Assembly (NCBI RefSeq): GCF_947495255.1
Contig: NZ_CANLYI010000008.1
Coordinates: 62,001 to 126,000 of the forward strand
Reading direction: 5' to 3'
DNA from: an uncultured Winogradskyella sp.
GTDB taxonomy: Bacteria; Bacteroidota; Bacteroidia; Flavobacteriales; Flavobacteriaceae
Length of the DNA stretch: 64,000 nucleotides
Shown: positions 50,990 through 60,993 of the stretch, piece by piece
Position numbering within the stretch: the first letter of the stretch is position 1
Layout: each line of letters opens with the position of its first letter
Translations under genes and position numbers: made by a program
Notes under the pieces: generated by a model
What the model saw: only the letters and a program-made list of their open reading frames with translations
Told to the model about the DNA's origin: nothing
The model's database searches: none

Positions 50990-52912
50990 CTATTTTAAAA
51001 CTGTAAACTCAATTGCAGAATCATTATAAACCTTATGTGTTTGTTTCTGAAAATCTGACTCCTTTGCTTCAAAAATATTATTGACATACGTTTGTGGATT
51101 TGCATCTATATAAGGAAAAAATGTGCTTTGTACTTGTACCTGAATTTTATGTCCCTTTTTAAATGTATGAAACACGTCTTGCAACTTCAAATTCACTGCC
51201 GTTTTTTCATTAGACACAAATGGCTCTGGCTTAGACATACTATTTCTAAAACGCCCTCTTAAGACTTCACTCCTAACCATCATGTGATAATTACTAAGTT
51301 TTAAATGATCTTGAACGTCCTCTGTGTTTTCTGTATCTGCAGGAAACACATCAATAACCTTTACTATCCAATCTGCAGCTGTTCCGGTTGTAGAAACATT
51401 TAATTTTGCTAAAATATCGCCTGCTAATGTTATGTCATTCTCTAAAATTTCAGTTTCAAAAGTTAACACATCTGGCCGTCTTGATGCATAACGCTGATCA
51501 TCTGTCATGAATTTTCTTGGTGTAAATCCAACTTTAATATCTTCTGTATATGGCACTGGCTTTTTAGGGTCACTTAAAAAATCTGAAGTCGCCAGTATAC
51601 GATTAGCTTGTTTTGTTAAACGCTCAGACGGCTGCATAAAGTAACTTTCTTTAGCTGTGTTTTCTGGTGGCCAAGACGCAAAAGACTCCCATTGTTTTGT
51701 TCCTGTATTAAACATACTAGCTTCTGGCAAACCTGTTTCTCCGTTAGCTTCGTCTTTTAGAAAATGATTAAAGAATTTAGTTTCAACATTTTTCTGAAAC
51801 CCATCAGATATTTCATCACCAAAGTATATATTTCCAACAACTTGCCGCTCAGAAGTTCTTGCCCAATCACCATGACTCCAAGGTCCAAAGACAACCGTAT
51901 TGTAGTTGTCACTATTCTTTTCTATACTTTTATAGGTATTAAATGGTCCGTATAAATCTTCAGCATCAAATAAACCACCTACAATCATAGTGGCTGGCTT
52001 TATATCTTTTAAATGTTGAATTATTCCACGAGCTTTCCAAAAATCATCATAAGTAACGTGCGTTTTAATTTGCTCCATAAAAACATTGTCTTCACCATAA
52101 AAAGAATTAAGCTTACCTAGTGGCATATGGTCTAAGAAAAATTGATGCTGATCCTCTGTTCCTATATCCGGAAATGTGTACCAAGATTCTTTTACAGGTT
52201 GATCTTTCATATAACCAAAAACAGAAGTCGCTCTCCAATAACTCAATAAAAAGGCACCATTATGAATAAAATCGTCAAAAAAGAAATCACCAATACAAGC
52301 CTGAGGCGAAACTGCTTTTAATGCTGGATGCGAATCTAAAAGTGAATAGGTCGCATAAAACCCTGGGTAAGAAATTCCATATGTACCAGCCTTTCCATTA
52401 TTATTTTCAACATTATTAACCAACCACTCAATAGTATCATAAGTATCACTAGCTTCATCAAATTGTGTTCCTGTTTTGTTAGGAATATAAGCTCGCATAT
52501 TATCGTAAACCCCTTCACTATTCCAACGTCCACGCACATCTTGATACACCATAATGTTACCTTCTTGCATTAAGTACTTATTTGGTCCTAAACGTGTTCT
52601 AAATTCTTCTCCATAAGGTCGGCAGCTGTATGGTGTTCTTTGCATTAATATCGGATAGATCTTAGACGTATCTTTTGGCGAATAAATAGTAGTGTGTAAT
52701 TTTACACCGTCGCGCATTTCTATCATTACTTCTTTTTTAGTGTAATGATCAATTGGGTTGTATATTTTCTCAACAACAGCATTGACTTCTTCATCATCAC
52801 CATCTAAATTTTCTAATGTTTCATACCCTTTATCTATGGTATGTAAAATAGGCTTACAACCTATAAAAGTTATAAATAAAAGTAGAATAAAAGCTGTTTT
52901 TCTTATTAGCAT
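50990..52912 (-). CDS. CocE/NonD-family hydrolase (X-Pro dipeptidyl-peptidase-like), lipoprotein
   Basis: A 640-residue protein. The signal peptide ends FIGC with Cys19. VMIEMRDGVKLHTTIYSPKD starts the catalytic domain, GKAGTYGISYPGFYATYSLL is the GxSYxG nucleophile elbow, GGLFDAEDLYGPF gives the acid and GPWSHGDWAR the histidine. The C-terminal 250 residues are the jelly-roll X-Pro dipeptidyl-peptidase domain (DITLAGDILAKLNVSTTG). CocE-like enzymes hydrolyse esters, amides or peptides; here lipidation suggests surface-located peptide or beta-lactam-like hydrolysis. The substrate is unknown. Confidence 0.9.
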   Translation of the reverse strand: MLIRKTAFILLLFITFIGCKPILHTIDKGYETLENLDGDDEEVNAVVEKIYNPIDHYTKKEVMIEMRDGVKLHTTIYSPKDTSKIYPILMQRTPYSCRPYGEEFRTRLGPNKYLMQEGNIMVYQDVRGRWNSEGVYDNMRAYIPNKTGTQFDEASDTYDTIEWLVNNVENNNGKAGTYGISYPGFYATYSLLDSHPALKAVSPQACIGDFFFDDFIHNGAFLLSYWRATSVFGYMKDQPVKESWYTFPDIGTEDQHQFFLDHMPLGKLNSFYGEDNVFMEQIKTHVTYDDFWKARGIIQHLKDIKPATMIVGGLFDAEDLYGPFNTYKSIEKNSDNYNTVVFGPWSHGDWARTSERQVVGNIYFGDEISDGFQKNVETKFFNHFLKDEANGETGLPEASMFNTGTKQWESFASWPPENTAKESYFMQPSERLTKQANRILATSDFLSDPKKPVPYTEDIKVGFTPRKFMTDDQRYASRRPDVLTFETEILENDITLAGDILAKLNVSTTGTAADWIVKVIDVFPADTENTEDVQDHLKLSNYHMMVRSEVLRGRFRNSMSKPEPFVSNEKTAVNLKLQDVFHTFKKGHKIQVQVQSTFFPYIDANPQTYVNNIFEAKESDFQKQTHKVYNDSAIEFTVLK

Positions 52913-52940
52913 AGTGGTTGAGTTTTATAGCGCTTAACGT

Positions 52941-55394
52941 TTAATTTTTAATGAATTTAAAAGTTTGAATTTTATTTTTTGTTGATATTTCAGCAAAATA
53001 TAATCCGACATTAAATTCTGAAATATCTATTTCTAAAGCATTCTCTTCGGTTTGAATTGTTTTTAATTGTCTTCCTTTACTATCATAAATACTAATTTTA
53101 GTTTCAGTATTTAAACCTTCAATATTTACAAAAGATGAAACAGGATTTGGGTAAAGTGAAATTTTACTTGCCTCAACATCTTCAACTGATAATGCTGTTC
53201 CGGTAAAAACCAATTGTTTTAGAATTGTACCATCACCTCCCATTGCTGTAAGTGAAAAATCATCTTTAATTCGTCCTACATGTTGCAATTCAATCTCTAT
53301 AACATCACCAATATATGGAGCTAAATCAATATTAATAGTTGTAAACGGATCTTGATATCTTGTGGCTGGATTGTAACTTGGACCAAACTGTGTTCCGTTA
53401 ATTAAAATTCTAAACCAAGAATTAGCTGCCGTAGAATAATAATGATGTAATTGTCTATAAGTTAAGTCTAATGACCCTTCTGAAATGGATGTACCGTCAA
53501 TTCTAAATTTCAATCCAGTAATAAAGTCCTTATTATCATTCCAGGCTTGAGACTCAGTTGTTGTATCTCCTCCAACCCACTCTTCATTAGAGTTTCGTTG
53601 ATGAAGTGTAAAATATTCGTTTATTGAATAATTTACAATTTCTACGTTAGAAGAATTTGAATTTAAAACCGAGAAATAACCATTAGAAAGTGAGGCTTCA
53701 TTAAATTCAGAATTAAAGCCAACTTCTAAAAATTCGGGATCCGTTGAAGCGTAAGTTTTCTTCCAAGGCGAATTAACGGAAGCACAATTATTTCGAACAA
53801 AAAACTTATAAGATGTTGCAGCTGGCAACGCATTAAAAGTATAATTATTAGACACAATAGATGTATAATCCTCACCAGGATTTTCATTGAATAGTGTTGC
53901 TAAGACCTCATAAGTGTTTTCTGTAGTCGCATCCCAATTCAACAAAATACTATCTACATTAGTTTGCGTTGTTATATTACTAATAGTATCGCAATCATTT
54001 TCAATAAGCAGAATGTTATCTAGATAAGTCTTTCTTGTATCCGTTTTACTTACGTGCTCTAACTTAATTGTAACTATGTGACCAACATATTCTGATAAAT
54101 CTATACTCACTGTTTCAAATTCATTACCAGAACTTGTTCCGTTATAAATGAAATCTTCAGCAACACCAGAATAAACAGCATCATCGCCAAAATCTTTGAT
54201 TTTCACTCTTAAAGATGTTCCAAAAGTCTGATTAATATCAAACCTTAACACCGGATTTATAGCGTTTTGAGTTAAATCTACATCTACAGAAAATGACCTT
54301 ACATAACTTTGGTTATTTTGAAACGGATCACCAGAATCATTCCAACTCAAATTTGCAGGATATTCATAACCATATAGTTCTAAACCAAAAGCACCACCAT
54401 TAGCAGCTTCATTCGAAATTTCAGTACCATATTGAGAAATGGAATAATCTCGATTAAAAACACCTTCGAAATCAATAATCGAAGGTACAGTAATCGTATT
54501 TGGTCTCGTTTTAAAAGGATAACTTCTATAATCTGCATTATTCCCCAAATTATCACAATCAGATTTTACAGCCACATAATAATCTTCTGCCGCTTCTAAA
54601 CCTGAAACCGAAAATTGCTCTGTAGTCGAAACATCATAGGTTGTTGGTATTTCTTCTCCAGATTTATAGGTTGTATAGCGATAATGATTTGCAGCCGTTG
54701 CCTCTAAAACAGTAAAATCTGCACTAGTATTTGTAATATTATCTATATCAGAAACGGTTATCCACATGCAACGTTCTAAATTGCCATCGAACTGAGTTTT
54801 AGCAAAAGAATTTTCATAAAGTATAGCCGTAGATTGTGTATTATCCTCTTCATTGATACTTGTTAAACTCACCATGCTTCGTGTTGGTGGATTATTAAAA
54901 TTCTCCGCACCTTTAAATCCCGCTAACGCGCTTGTTGATGCATACGGATTAACATCCTCAACATCTACAACAAGGTTATCGACACCATTATAGTTAAAGG
55001 ATTCATCGAAAACAAAAAACCACTCATCTCCATTGGCATAATAGGTAGAAACAGCAATAGTTGTTAATTCTGTATCTGAAATAAAAGCATCTCCAGATTG
55101 AAATTCCGTTTTTGTCGTATGACCAATTTTGAAAATGAAATTAGTATTTGGAGAAGGCGATGTTGTACTATTGGAAAATGCTGTAAAAAAACGAATTCCG
55201 GTTATTTCGCCACTAAACTTTAGTTGTTCTGGATAGTAGATGGTTTGCGTCCTAGAAAAATTAGATTGTGGCGAATATGGTTGATTTGTAAAATCACTTC
55301 CTCCTCCTACAATAACCGTAGAAATTGGCTCTAATTGTGCATTACAAAAATAGAACGCGCTTAATAAAATGATTGATAGTAATTTGATACGCAT
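52941..55394 (-). CDS. Type IX secretion substrate with fibronectin-III-like modules
   Basis: An 817-residue secreted protein with a signal peptide (LLSIILLSAFYFCNAQ). Two fibronectin-III-like modules are visible around residues 205-295 (VLEATAANHYRYTTYKSGEE then VSGLEAAEDYYVAVKSDC) and 480-550. Jelly-roll-like carbohydrate-binding stretches (SVDVDLTQNAINPVLRFDIN, and GSLDLTYRQLHHYYSTAANS) lie between and after. From about residue 735 a type A sorting domain follows (KISLYPNPVSSFVNIEGL, then LKTIQTEENALEIDISEFNV), ending FKFIKN. It is exported by T9SS and attached to or released from the cell. No catalytic motif is seen. Confidence 0.88.
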   Translation of the reverse strand: MRIKLLSIILLSAFYFCNAQLEPISTVIVGGGSDFTNQPYSPQSNFSRTQTIYYPEQLKFSGEITGIRFFTAFSNSTTSPSPNTNFIFKIGHTTKTEFQSGDAFISDTELTTIAVSTYYANGDEWFFVFDESFNYNGVDNLVVDVEDVNPYASTSALAGFKGAENFNNPPTRSMVSLTSINEEDNTQSTAILYENSFAKTQFDGNLERCMWITVSDIDNITNTSADFTVLEATAANHYRYTTYKSGEEIPTTYDVSTTEQFSVSGLEAAEDYYVAVKSDCDNLGNNADYRSYPFKTRPNTITVPSIIDFEGVFNRDYSISQYGTEISNEAANGGAFGLELYGYEYPANLSWNDSGDPFQNNQSYVRSFSVDVDLTQNAINPVLRFDINQTFGTSLRVKIKDFGDDAVYSGVAEDFIYNGTSSGNEFETVSIDLSEYVGHIVTIKLEHVSKTDTRKTYLDNILLIENDCDTISNITTQTNVDSILLNWDATTENTYEVLATLFNENPGEDYTSIVSNNYTFNALPAATSYKFFVRNNCASVNSPWKKTYASTDPEFLEVGFNSEFNEASLSNGYFSVLNSNSSNVEIVNYSINEYFTLHQRNSNEEWVGGDTTTESQAWNDNKDFITGLKFRIDGTSISEGSLDLTYRQLHHYYSTAANSWFRILINGTQFGPSYNPATRYQDPFTTINIDLAPYIGDVIEIELQHVGRIKDDFSLTAMGGDGTILKQLVFTGTALSVEDVEASKISLYPNPVSSFVNIEGLNTETKISIYDSKGRQLKTIQTEENALEIDISEFNVGLYFAEISTKNKIQTFKFIKN

Positions 55395-55451
55395 GATTGA
55401 TGAATTTGATGCAATTTAGTAATTAAAATTACGCTTAAATGTTAAAGTTAA

Positions 55452-57071
55452 TTAGGCTTCAACTGACGTAAATTCAAACTTTCCACCATCAAAAAGCCCT
55501 TTATCACTTAATTTTAAAGCAGGAATCACTAATAAGGCCATAAAAGACAAACTCATATATGGTGCATGAAGTTTGCTTCCTAATTGCTTCGCCATTTTGT
55601 CTAATTCTGAATACTGTTTTCCTATAACAACAGCGCTTTTATCACTCATAATACCAGCCATAGGAAGCGCTACTACTTTTTCTTCTGAATCTGAAACCGC
55701 GCAAATACCACCTTCATTTTCTATTAATAAGTTCACAGCTTTACAAATGGCTTCATCTGAAACACCAACAGCAATAATATTATGAGAATCGTGACCAACA
55801 GAACTCGCAATTGCTCCTTCTTTTAGTCCATAGTTTTTAATAAATGCAATAGCTGGTGTATTATTTTGATAACGATTAACAACCACCATTTTTAATACAT
55901 CTGTTTCTATATTAGACACTAGATTTCCATCCTCAATCGTTGACTCTTCAATAATTTCATTAGTTACTAATTCACCATCCAAACATTCGATTACTCTAAT
56001 ATGTTTTGAATTGGATTCTAATCTAAAATCCGAAACTTGTTTTTTATCTGTGTTGAAATTGTTTAAATTTTCAAATTCAACATGCTTAATTTTTGACACG
56101 CCATTATCGAAAACCAATTCTCCATTAATATACGTTTGAAGCGTTTTAAAATCTTTTAAATCCTCTACAACAATACAATCGGCATCATCACCAACATTCA
56201 ATAAGCCTACCTCTAAATTGTAGTGCTTTACAGGATTTACACAAGCGGCTTGTAATACTTTAAAGACATCATTACCTTTAGCAACAGCTCTTGCACAAAC
56301 TTCGTTTATATGTCCTAACAACAAATCATCAGGATGTTTGTCATCACTACAAAACATCATGTTTTCGTAATGTTCGTCTAATAAATCGATGAGTACATTA
56401 AAGTTTTTAGCAGCACTACCCTCACGGATAATCACCTTCATGCCTTTTTGAAGCTTCTCTAAACCTTCATCGTAAGTAAAACACTCATGGTCTGTAGAAA
56501 TACCTACAGAAATATATTTAGTTAAATCCTCGCCTCGTAATCCTGGCGCATGGCCATCAACCGGTTTATTGTAATGTTTTGCCCATTCAATTTTCTTAAG
56601 CACTTCGGCATCATCATAAATGACTCCAGGATAATTCATCATTTCAGCCAAATACTTAATATCAGGATTCGCCATTAAGGTTTTAATATCATTAGAATCA
56701 ATCACTGCGCCTGCAGATTCAAAACTCGTGGCTGGCACACAAGAAGGTGCTCCGAAATTAAATTTAAAAGGGGTTTTCTTTCCGTTTTCAATCATAAACT
56801 CCACGCCTTTTACACCAAGTACATTGGCAATTTCATGAGGGTCAGAAACGGTAGAAACAGTTCCGTGATTTACTGCAATCTTTGCAAATTCACTTGGTAC
56901 TAACATTGAGCTTTCGATATGAATATGTGCATCTACAAAACCTGGTAAAATGAAATGATTTTCTTCACAATCCTTTTCTATGATAGATTCTATTTTACCA
57001 TTTTTAATAGTCACTTCCCCTTTGTAGATGCTTCGATTCTGAATATCTACGATGTTTCCTTTTAATTTCAA
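55452..57071 (-). CDS. ade: Adenine deaminase
   Basis: A 539-residue amidohydrolase converting adenine to hypoxanthine. [20 protein letters not shown] contains the HxH metal ligands, then [40 protein letters not shown], and [15 protein letters not shown] with the late metal-site Asp. The C-terminal adenine deaminase domain has [20 protein letters not shown] and [10 protein letters not shown]. Length and motifs are normal. It stands alone between tilS and the T9SS substrate, all on the minus strand. Confidence 0.95.
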   Translation of the reverse strand: MKLKGNIVDIQNRSIYKGEVTIKNGKIESIIEKDCEENHFILPGFVDAHIHIESSMLVPSEFAKIAVNHGTVSTVSDPHEIANVLGVKGVEFMIENGKKTPFKFNFGAPSCVPATSFESAGAVIDSNDIKTLMANPDIKYLAEMMNYPGVIYDDAEVLKKIEWAKHYNKPVDGHAPGLRGEDLTKYISVGISTDHECFTYDEGLEKLQKGMKVIIREGSAAKNFNVLIDLLDEHYENMMFCSDDKHPDDLLLGHINEVCARAVAKGNDVFKVLQAACVNPVKHYNLEVGLLNVGDDADCIVVEDLKDFKTLQTYINGELVFDNGVSKIKHVEFENLNNFNTDKKQVSDFRLESNSKHIRVIECLDGELVTNEIIEESTIEDGNLVSNIETDVLKMVVVNRYQNNTPAIAFIKNYGLKEGAIASSVGHDSHNIIAVGVSDEAICKAVNLLIENEGGICAVSDSEEKVVALPMAGIMSDKSAVVIGKQYSELDKMAKQLGSKLHAPYMSLSFMALLVIPALKLSDKGLFDGGKFEFTSVEA

Positions 57072-57152
57072 ACTGCTAAAATTTATTATGTTATATTACT
57101 ATCAAATAAAAACACTTAGTTAACTCATTACAAAATAAATAAATAAATATTA

Positions 57153-58466
57153 CTAAACACTAACTTTAAGTATACTCTTTGTGACTTTAGTTACTTTAAA
57201 ACGGTCATCTGCTCGCTTTCCTATCAACCAAATCACTTGATTATCTGAAGTTAAAACCCAAGTATTTTCCTTCTCTACTAATGAGGCTTTTTCATCTTTT
57301 AGGTATTTACTCACTTTCTTTTTCCCTGTCATTCCTATAGGCTGAAAGGTGTCACCTTCTTTCCATAATCTGAATTCCAGTGGAAATTTCAATACGTCTT
57401 TATCAACGAAAATTGTGTTTTTTGAAACATCAAAAAGACCTTCAACATTAGTAAAAGAAAGCTTACCTATTGGTGTTTTTATGTCTTTAATATCTCCATT
57501 GATGAATAGAGATTCTTCGCTTCGCTCTGAATCATTCAAATCCGTTAAAATTATATACTCGCGATGCTTTATTAAACGATGCGAATTCGATTTTATCAAC
57601 TTACCAGATTGCGCATCCAATAAATCAACAACATCATTCCATTCTGTAAATCCGTAATTCTTAAAAATCTCGAATAAATAAGCTTTAGGATTAGATGATT
57701 TTTTGAATTCTGAAACCTTATAAGATGTTCCATAATTATCCTGAGACACAATAGCACGTTCTTTAAAATCCTTTAAACAATCTTCTACAATTAAAGCGGT
57801 ATCGTTAAGATTTCGGATAGTATTCTGAAAACTATCTAGCAATTGTGGGTTAATCTCTTTTAAAATAGGCACAACCTCATGCCTTAACTTATTTCTTAGA
57901 TATTTGCGAGATGCATTACTCGCATCCTCTCGCCAAGCAATTTTATTTGCCTTTACATAAGCTTCAATTTGTAATCTAGAAAACGGTAATAATGGTCTTA
58001 CGATATTATCATTAATCATCGGAATTCCGGTTAAACCATTCAATCCCGTTCCTCTTGTAAAATTGATAAGAAAGGTTTCAAGATTATCATCTGCGTGATG
58101 CGCTGTTAAAATATAATCGAATTTTAATTGCGCTGCCAATTCTTTAAACCAATCGTAACGCAGTTCGCGCGCAGCCATTTGTATTGAACGCTTATACTCT
58201 GTAGCATAACATTTTGTGTCAAAATTCTGAATAAATACTTCAACGTCTAATACTTCTGCCAATCCTTCTACAAATGCTTCGTCCTTGTCACTTTCCTCTG
58301 CTCTTAAATTGAAATTACAATGCGCTAGCGAAAAATTCAGATTCATTTTTTTACATAAATAAGCCAATACTACACTATCTATTCCTCCAGAAACAGCAAT
58401 GAGTAACTTCCCTTCTTTTAAAATAGAAAGATTTTTATCGATATGATTATTGAAGTCTTTTTGCAC
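57153..58466 (-). CDS. tilS: tRNA(Ile)-lysidine synthetase
   Basis: A 437-residue enzyme that converts C34 of tRNA-Ile(CAU) to lysidine. The PP-loop is LLIAVSGGIDSVVLAYL (residues 21-37), and FDYILTAHHADDNLETFL carries the second ATP-site motif. REDASNASRKYLRNKLRHEV is the TilS-specific segment, and the C-terminal domain has PIGMTGKKKVSKYLKDEKA. The start is GTG at 58466. Residues LTDLNDSERSEESLFING hold an odd segment encoded by a dispersed-repeat-like sequence at 57511-57530. It is divergent from the sigma-region-4-like gene. Confidence 0.94.
   Translation of the reverse strand: MQKDFNNHIDKNLSILKEGKLLIAVSGGIDSVVLAYLCKKMNLNFSLAHCNFNLRAEESDKDEAFVEGLAEVLDVEVFIQNFDTKCYATEYKRSIQMAARELRYDWFKELAAQLKFDYILTAHHADDNLETFLINFTRGTGLNGLTGIPMINDNIVRPLLPFSRLQIEAYVKANKIAWREDASNASRKYLRNKLRHEVVPILKEINPQLLDSFQNTIRNLNDTALIVEDCLKDFKERAIVSQDNYGTSYKVSEFKKSSNPKAYLFEIFKNYGFTEWNDVVDLLDAQSGKLIKSNSHRLIKHREYIILTDLNDSERSEESLFINGDIKDIKTPIGKLSFTNVEGLFDVSKNTIFVDKDVLKFPLEFRLWKEGDTFQPIGMTGKKKVSKYLKDEKASLVEKENTWVLTSDNQVIWLIGKRADDRFKVTKVTKSILKVSV
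57511..57530. repeat. Dispersed repeat-like segment inside tilS
   Basis: GATTCTTCGCTTCGCTCTGA resembles the ATTCTTCGCTTCGCTC-type repeats found between genes in many Bacteroidota. It encodes the low-conservation SERSEES stretch of TilS in frame. Confidence 0.5.
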
Positions 58467-58621
58467 ATCTCAAAGGTATAGAATTTATTTATTCCTTTAG
58501 AAGCACAAATACTCAAAGTTTTTCGATTTCTAGACGATATGCTCTCATGTTAAAATGACTTTTATCATATTGATGTGTTTTCTTTTTAATTAACTTTAAA
58601 AGAATTTAAAATTATTAGGTC

Positions 58622-59311
58622 ATGAGCGTAACAGAAAAATTAACCTCAGAAATAGCACGTAAAACCTTTGAAAAAAAGGTACTCTCTGCAATACCACATT
58701 TACATCCTTACGTAAAACATAGAATTTATATAGCTGAAACTACTGGTATTTTACCAAAAAATATGTTTTCTTCTAACGGCATTATTGACGAAAGCATTAT
58801 TCTACTTTATGATAATGATTTTGACATTCATGCAGAACCATTAGCTGTAAAACTCGAACTGTTTAAAATAGTAGATAACTACATGAATCTGCTGTTTAAA
58901 AACGAAGCCTACCATAAAGAAACGATTAGCACAGATGCTCTACTTAAAAAAGAATTATCTAAGCTTAGTGAAGACTATACTATTGATGGCGACTTTGATT
59001 TTATCTTAAACACGGAGCTTAACGACATCTCTTATCACCAAAATAATAATGAAACTTTACAATTATACTCAGATAAAGAAACATCGATTTTGACTGCTTT
59101 TGAAGTTGAGGATTTATCTACAAAACAATCACCAAAAGTATTCGATAAGCTTTACAACTGGTTACCATTTAATGTATCTAACATTATGGATTTATACATT
59201 TTTGGGAAATTAGATTTTGAATCTATAGCTAAGATTAAAAAGATAGAACAGAAACGCGTTGAAGCTATTTTTGACAAGGTTAAGCGCACTTTTAGAAGAC
59301 ATATTGCGTAG
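58622..59311 (+). CDS. Sigma-region-4-like helix-turn-helix protein of unknown function
   Basis: A 229-residue cytoplasmic protein. The N-terminal part is helical and acidic (KKVLSAIPHLHPYVKHRIYI, then IIDESIILLYDNDFDIHAEP). The last 45 residues (FNVSNIMDLYIFGKLDFESI, then AKIKKIEQKRVEAIFDKVKR) look like region 4 of a sigma-70 factor, with a helix-turn-helix. No region 2 core-binding motif is clear. I do not recognise a named family. It lies between divergent tilS and convergent pabB in this region. A transcription-regulator role is inferred. Confidence 0.65.
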   Translation: MSVTEKLTSEIARKTFEKKVLSAIPHLHPYVKHRIYIAETTGILPKNMFSSNGIIDESIILLYDNDFDIHAEPLAVKLELFKIVDNYMNLLFKNEAYHKETISTDALLKKELSKLSEDYTIDGDFDFILNTELNDISYHQNNNETLQLYSDKETSILTAFEVEDLSTKQSPKVFDKLYNWLPFNVSNIMDLYIFGKLDFESIAKIKKIEQKRVEAIFDKVKRTFRRHIA

Positions 59312-59387
59312 TAGTTTTATCGCAAAGGGAAAAACTAAATAATGAAATGTATATATTTTTCCCTTTTAGGTAAATTAGATTAACTTT

Positions 59388-60683
59388 TCAACCCTCTAAG
59401 GCTTCTCGCATTGCTTTTGCTTTAATCAAGCATTCCTCATATTCTTTGAGAGGGTCACTTTTTGCCGTGATGGCTCCTCCTACCGAATAAGAAATGTACT
59501 TTTTTGATTCGTTATAAAGAATGCTTCTTATAATCACATTGAAATCAAAATCACCATTTGGAGCAAAATAACCAACGGAACCAGAATATAAACCTCGTTT
59601 TGTTTCTTCTAGGTTTTCAATAATCTTCATGGCTGAAATTTTTGGAACACCTGTCATGCTTCCCATCGGAAACGTTGATTTTATAATATCTACAGCATTG
59701 GTTTCTGGTGCAACTATAGACTGAACCGTTGAAATCATCTGGTGGACTTGTAAAAACGAATACACTTTACAAAGTTCCTTCACTTCTACGCTTCCTTTAA
59801 TGGCTGTATGCGATAAATCATTTCTTACCAAATCTACAATCATTACGTTTTCACTGCGCTCTTTTGGGTCTTTTAATAAATCTTCAATGAGTTTTAAATC
59901 TTCAGTTTTATTCTTTGAACGTTTTGCTGTTCCTTTTATAGGCTGAGAAATCACAGTGGTTCCGTTCTTTTTAATGTAACGTTCTGGCGAAGCAGACATC
60001 ATATACTTATCTTCAAACTTTAAGAAACTAGCAAAAGGTGGTTTCGAAATTTCATTCAATTTCTTAAATGTTTCAATCGGATTTATTTCGCTGTCTTCAG
60101 CATAAAATTCTTGACAAAAATTAGCTTCGTAAATATCACCTCTGTGTATGTGATTTAACATCTTCGTGACTTTCTCGAAATATTCGTCTTTATGTATTCT
60201 TAGTTTTATTTTGATAGGATTCTGAAGCTTCTCGACTTCGCTCAAAGAGACACAAGAATGAATAGACAATAAATCATCTTCTATCTCATCATCTACCATT
60301 TTTAAATACTGAATTTCAACTTGATTATCTTTAAACAAAAAGAGCTTTTTAGGTTGAAAGAAATATAAATCAGAAAAATCTAAACCATCAAAATTTTCAG
60401 ATTTTAAGCGTTCTGTGGTATTTTTTAAATCGTAGGTTAAATATCCAAAAATCCAATCTTTTATCGATGTTTGGTATTCTTTTAGCCTTTCAAACGCATC
60501 AAAAAAATCAGTTCGTATGGTTGTGAAAGCATCCACAGCCAAAACGGCATCATAATTACTGTATTCGTCTTTATGATTATTAGAATCTAACCATACAACA
60601 TCATCAAATTGCTGAGACCAAAGCAATAGATTTTGCTTAAAGTTCTCAATATTTTTAGGCTGATAATTTTGTGTTGTTCTCAA
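59388..60683 (-). CDS. pabB: Aminodeoxychorismate synthase component I (anthranilate synthase I family)
   Basis: A 431-residue chorismate-binding enzyme. HRGDIYEANFCQEFYAEDSE, then PERYIKKNGTTVISQPIKGT, then LRNDLSHTAIKGSVEVKELC, then GSMTGVPKISAMKIIENLEE are the chorismate-binding motifs. The PIKGT lysine and the V-P-K form of the T-G-x-P-K motif fit PabB, which makes 4-amino-4-deoxychorismate for folate. It starts at a TTG (60681-60683), as no ATG is upstream in frame. Residues around CVSLSEVEKLQNP are encoded by a dispersed repeat fragment. TrpE is less likely because no trp genes adjoin. Confidence 0.85.
   Translation of the reverse strand: MRTTQNYQPKNIENFKQNLLLWSQQFDDVVWLDSNNHKDEYSNYDAVLAVDAFTTIRTDFFDAFERLKEYQTSIKDWIFGYLTYDLKNTTERLKSENFDGLDFSDLYFFQPKKLFLFKDNQVEIQYLKMVDDEIEDDLLSIHSCVSLSEVEKLQNPIKIKLRIHKDEYFEKVTKMLNHIHRGDIYEANFCQEFYAEDSEINPIETFKKLNEISKPPFASFLKFEDKYMMSASPERYIKKNGTTVISQPIKGTAKRSKNKTEDLKLIEDLLKDPKERSENVMIVDLVRNDLSHTAIKGSVEVKELCKVYSFLQVHQMISTVQSIVAPETNAVDIIKSTFPMGSMTGVPKISAMKIIENLEETKRGLYSGSVGYFAPNGDFDFNVIIRSILYNESKKYISYSVGGAITAKSDPLKEYEECLIKAKAMREALEG
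60232..60251. repeat. Dispersed repeat-family fragment inside pabB
   Basis: TCGACTTCGCTCAAAGAGAC matches the intergenic copy at 50961-50980 at 17 of 20 positions. Read on the minus strand it encodes VSLSEVEK in frame, between two conserved blocks of PabB. Confidence 0.6.
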
Positions 60684-60782
60684 TAGAAAAATAATTGCTG
60701 CAATTTACTGAAATAATATGGTTTCTATTATTGAGAATTTACATGTTAAAGATTTTAAAAGATAGAATCTATTTAAAGAATT

Positions 60783-60885
60783 ACACCCCCTAAAGTCCCC
60801 TCAAGGGGACAATTAATAAAAAAATCTTTTAGATTTTTTTATTCGCAACAGTGAGACTGTCCCCTTGAGGGGACTTTAAGGGTGT
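60783..60885. repeat. Long inverted-repeat element (REP/MITE-like)
   Basis: The left arm (60783-60810) starts ACACCCCCTAAAGTCCCC and the right arm (60859-60885) ends GGGGACTTTAAGGGTGT; reverse-complemented they differ only by about two positions. Each arm has its own small hairpin (GTCCCC-TCAA-GGGGAC). The centre holds a further 13-bp AT hairpin (60815-60843). It fills the 310-base gap between divergent pabB and the epimerase-like gene; nothing else was seen there. No transposase is present. Confidence 0.88.
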
Positions 60886-60993
60886 TTTAAAAGTTAAATT
60901 CTAGTTCATTTTAAATACTTACCCAACATATGTAATATAATAACCTTGCAGGATAAATAATTAGTATCGTATATTTCAGAAAAATAATACAGC

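Noticed and set aside
59388..60683. Anthranilate synthase TrpE
   Set aside because: No trp genes are adjacent and the PIKGT lysine motif fits PabB better; not fully excluded.
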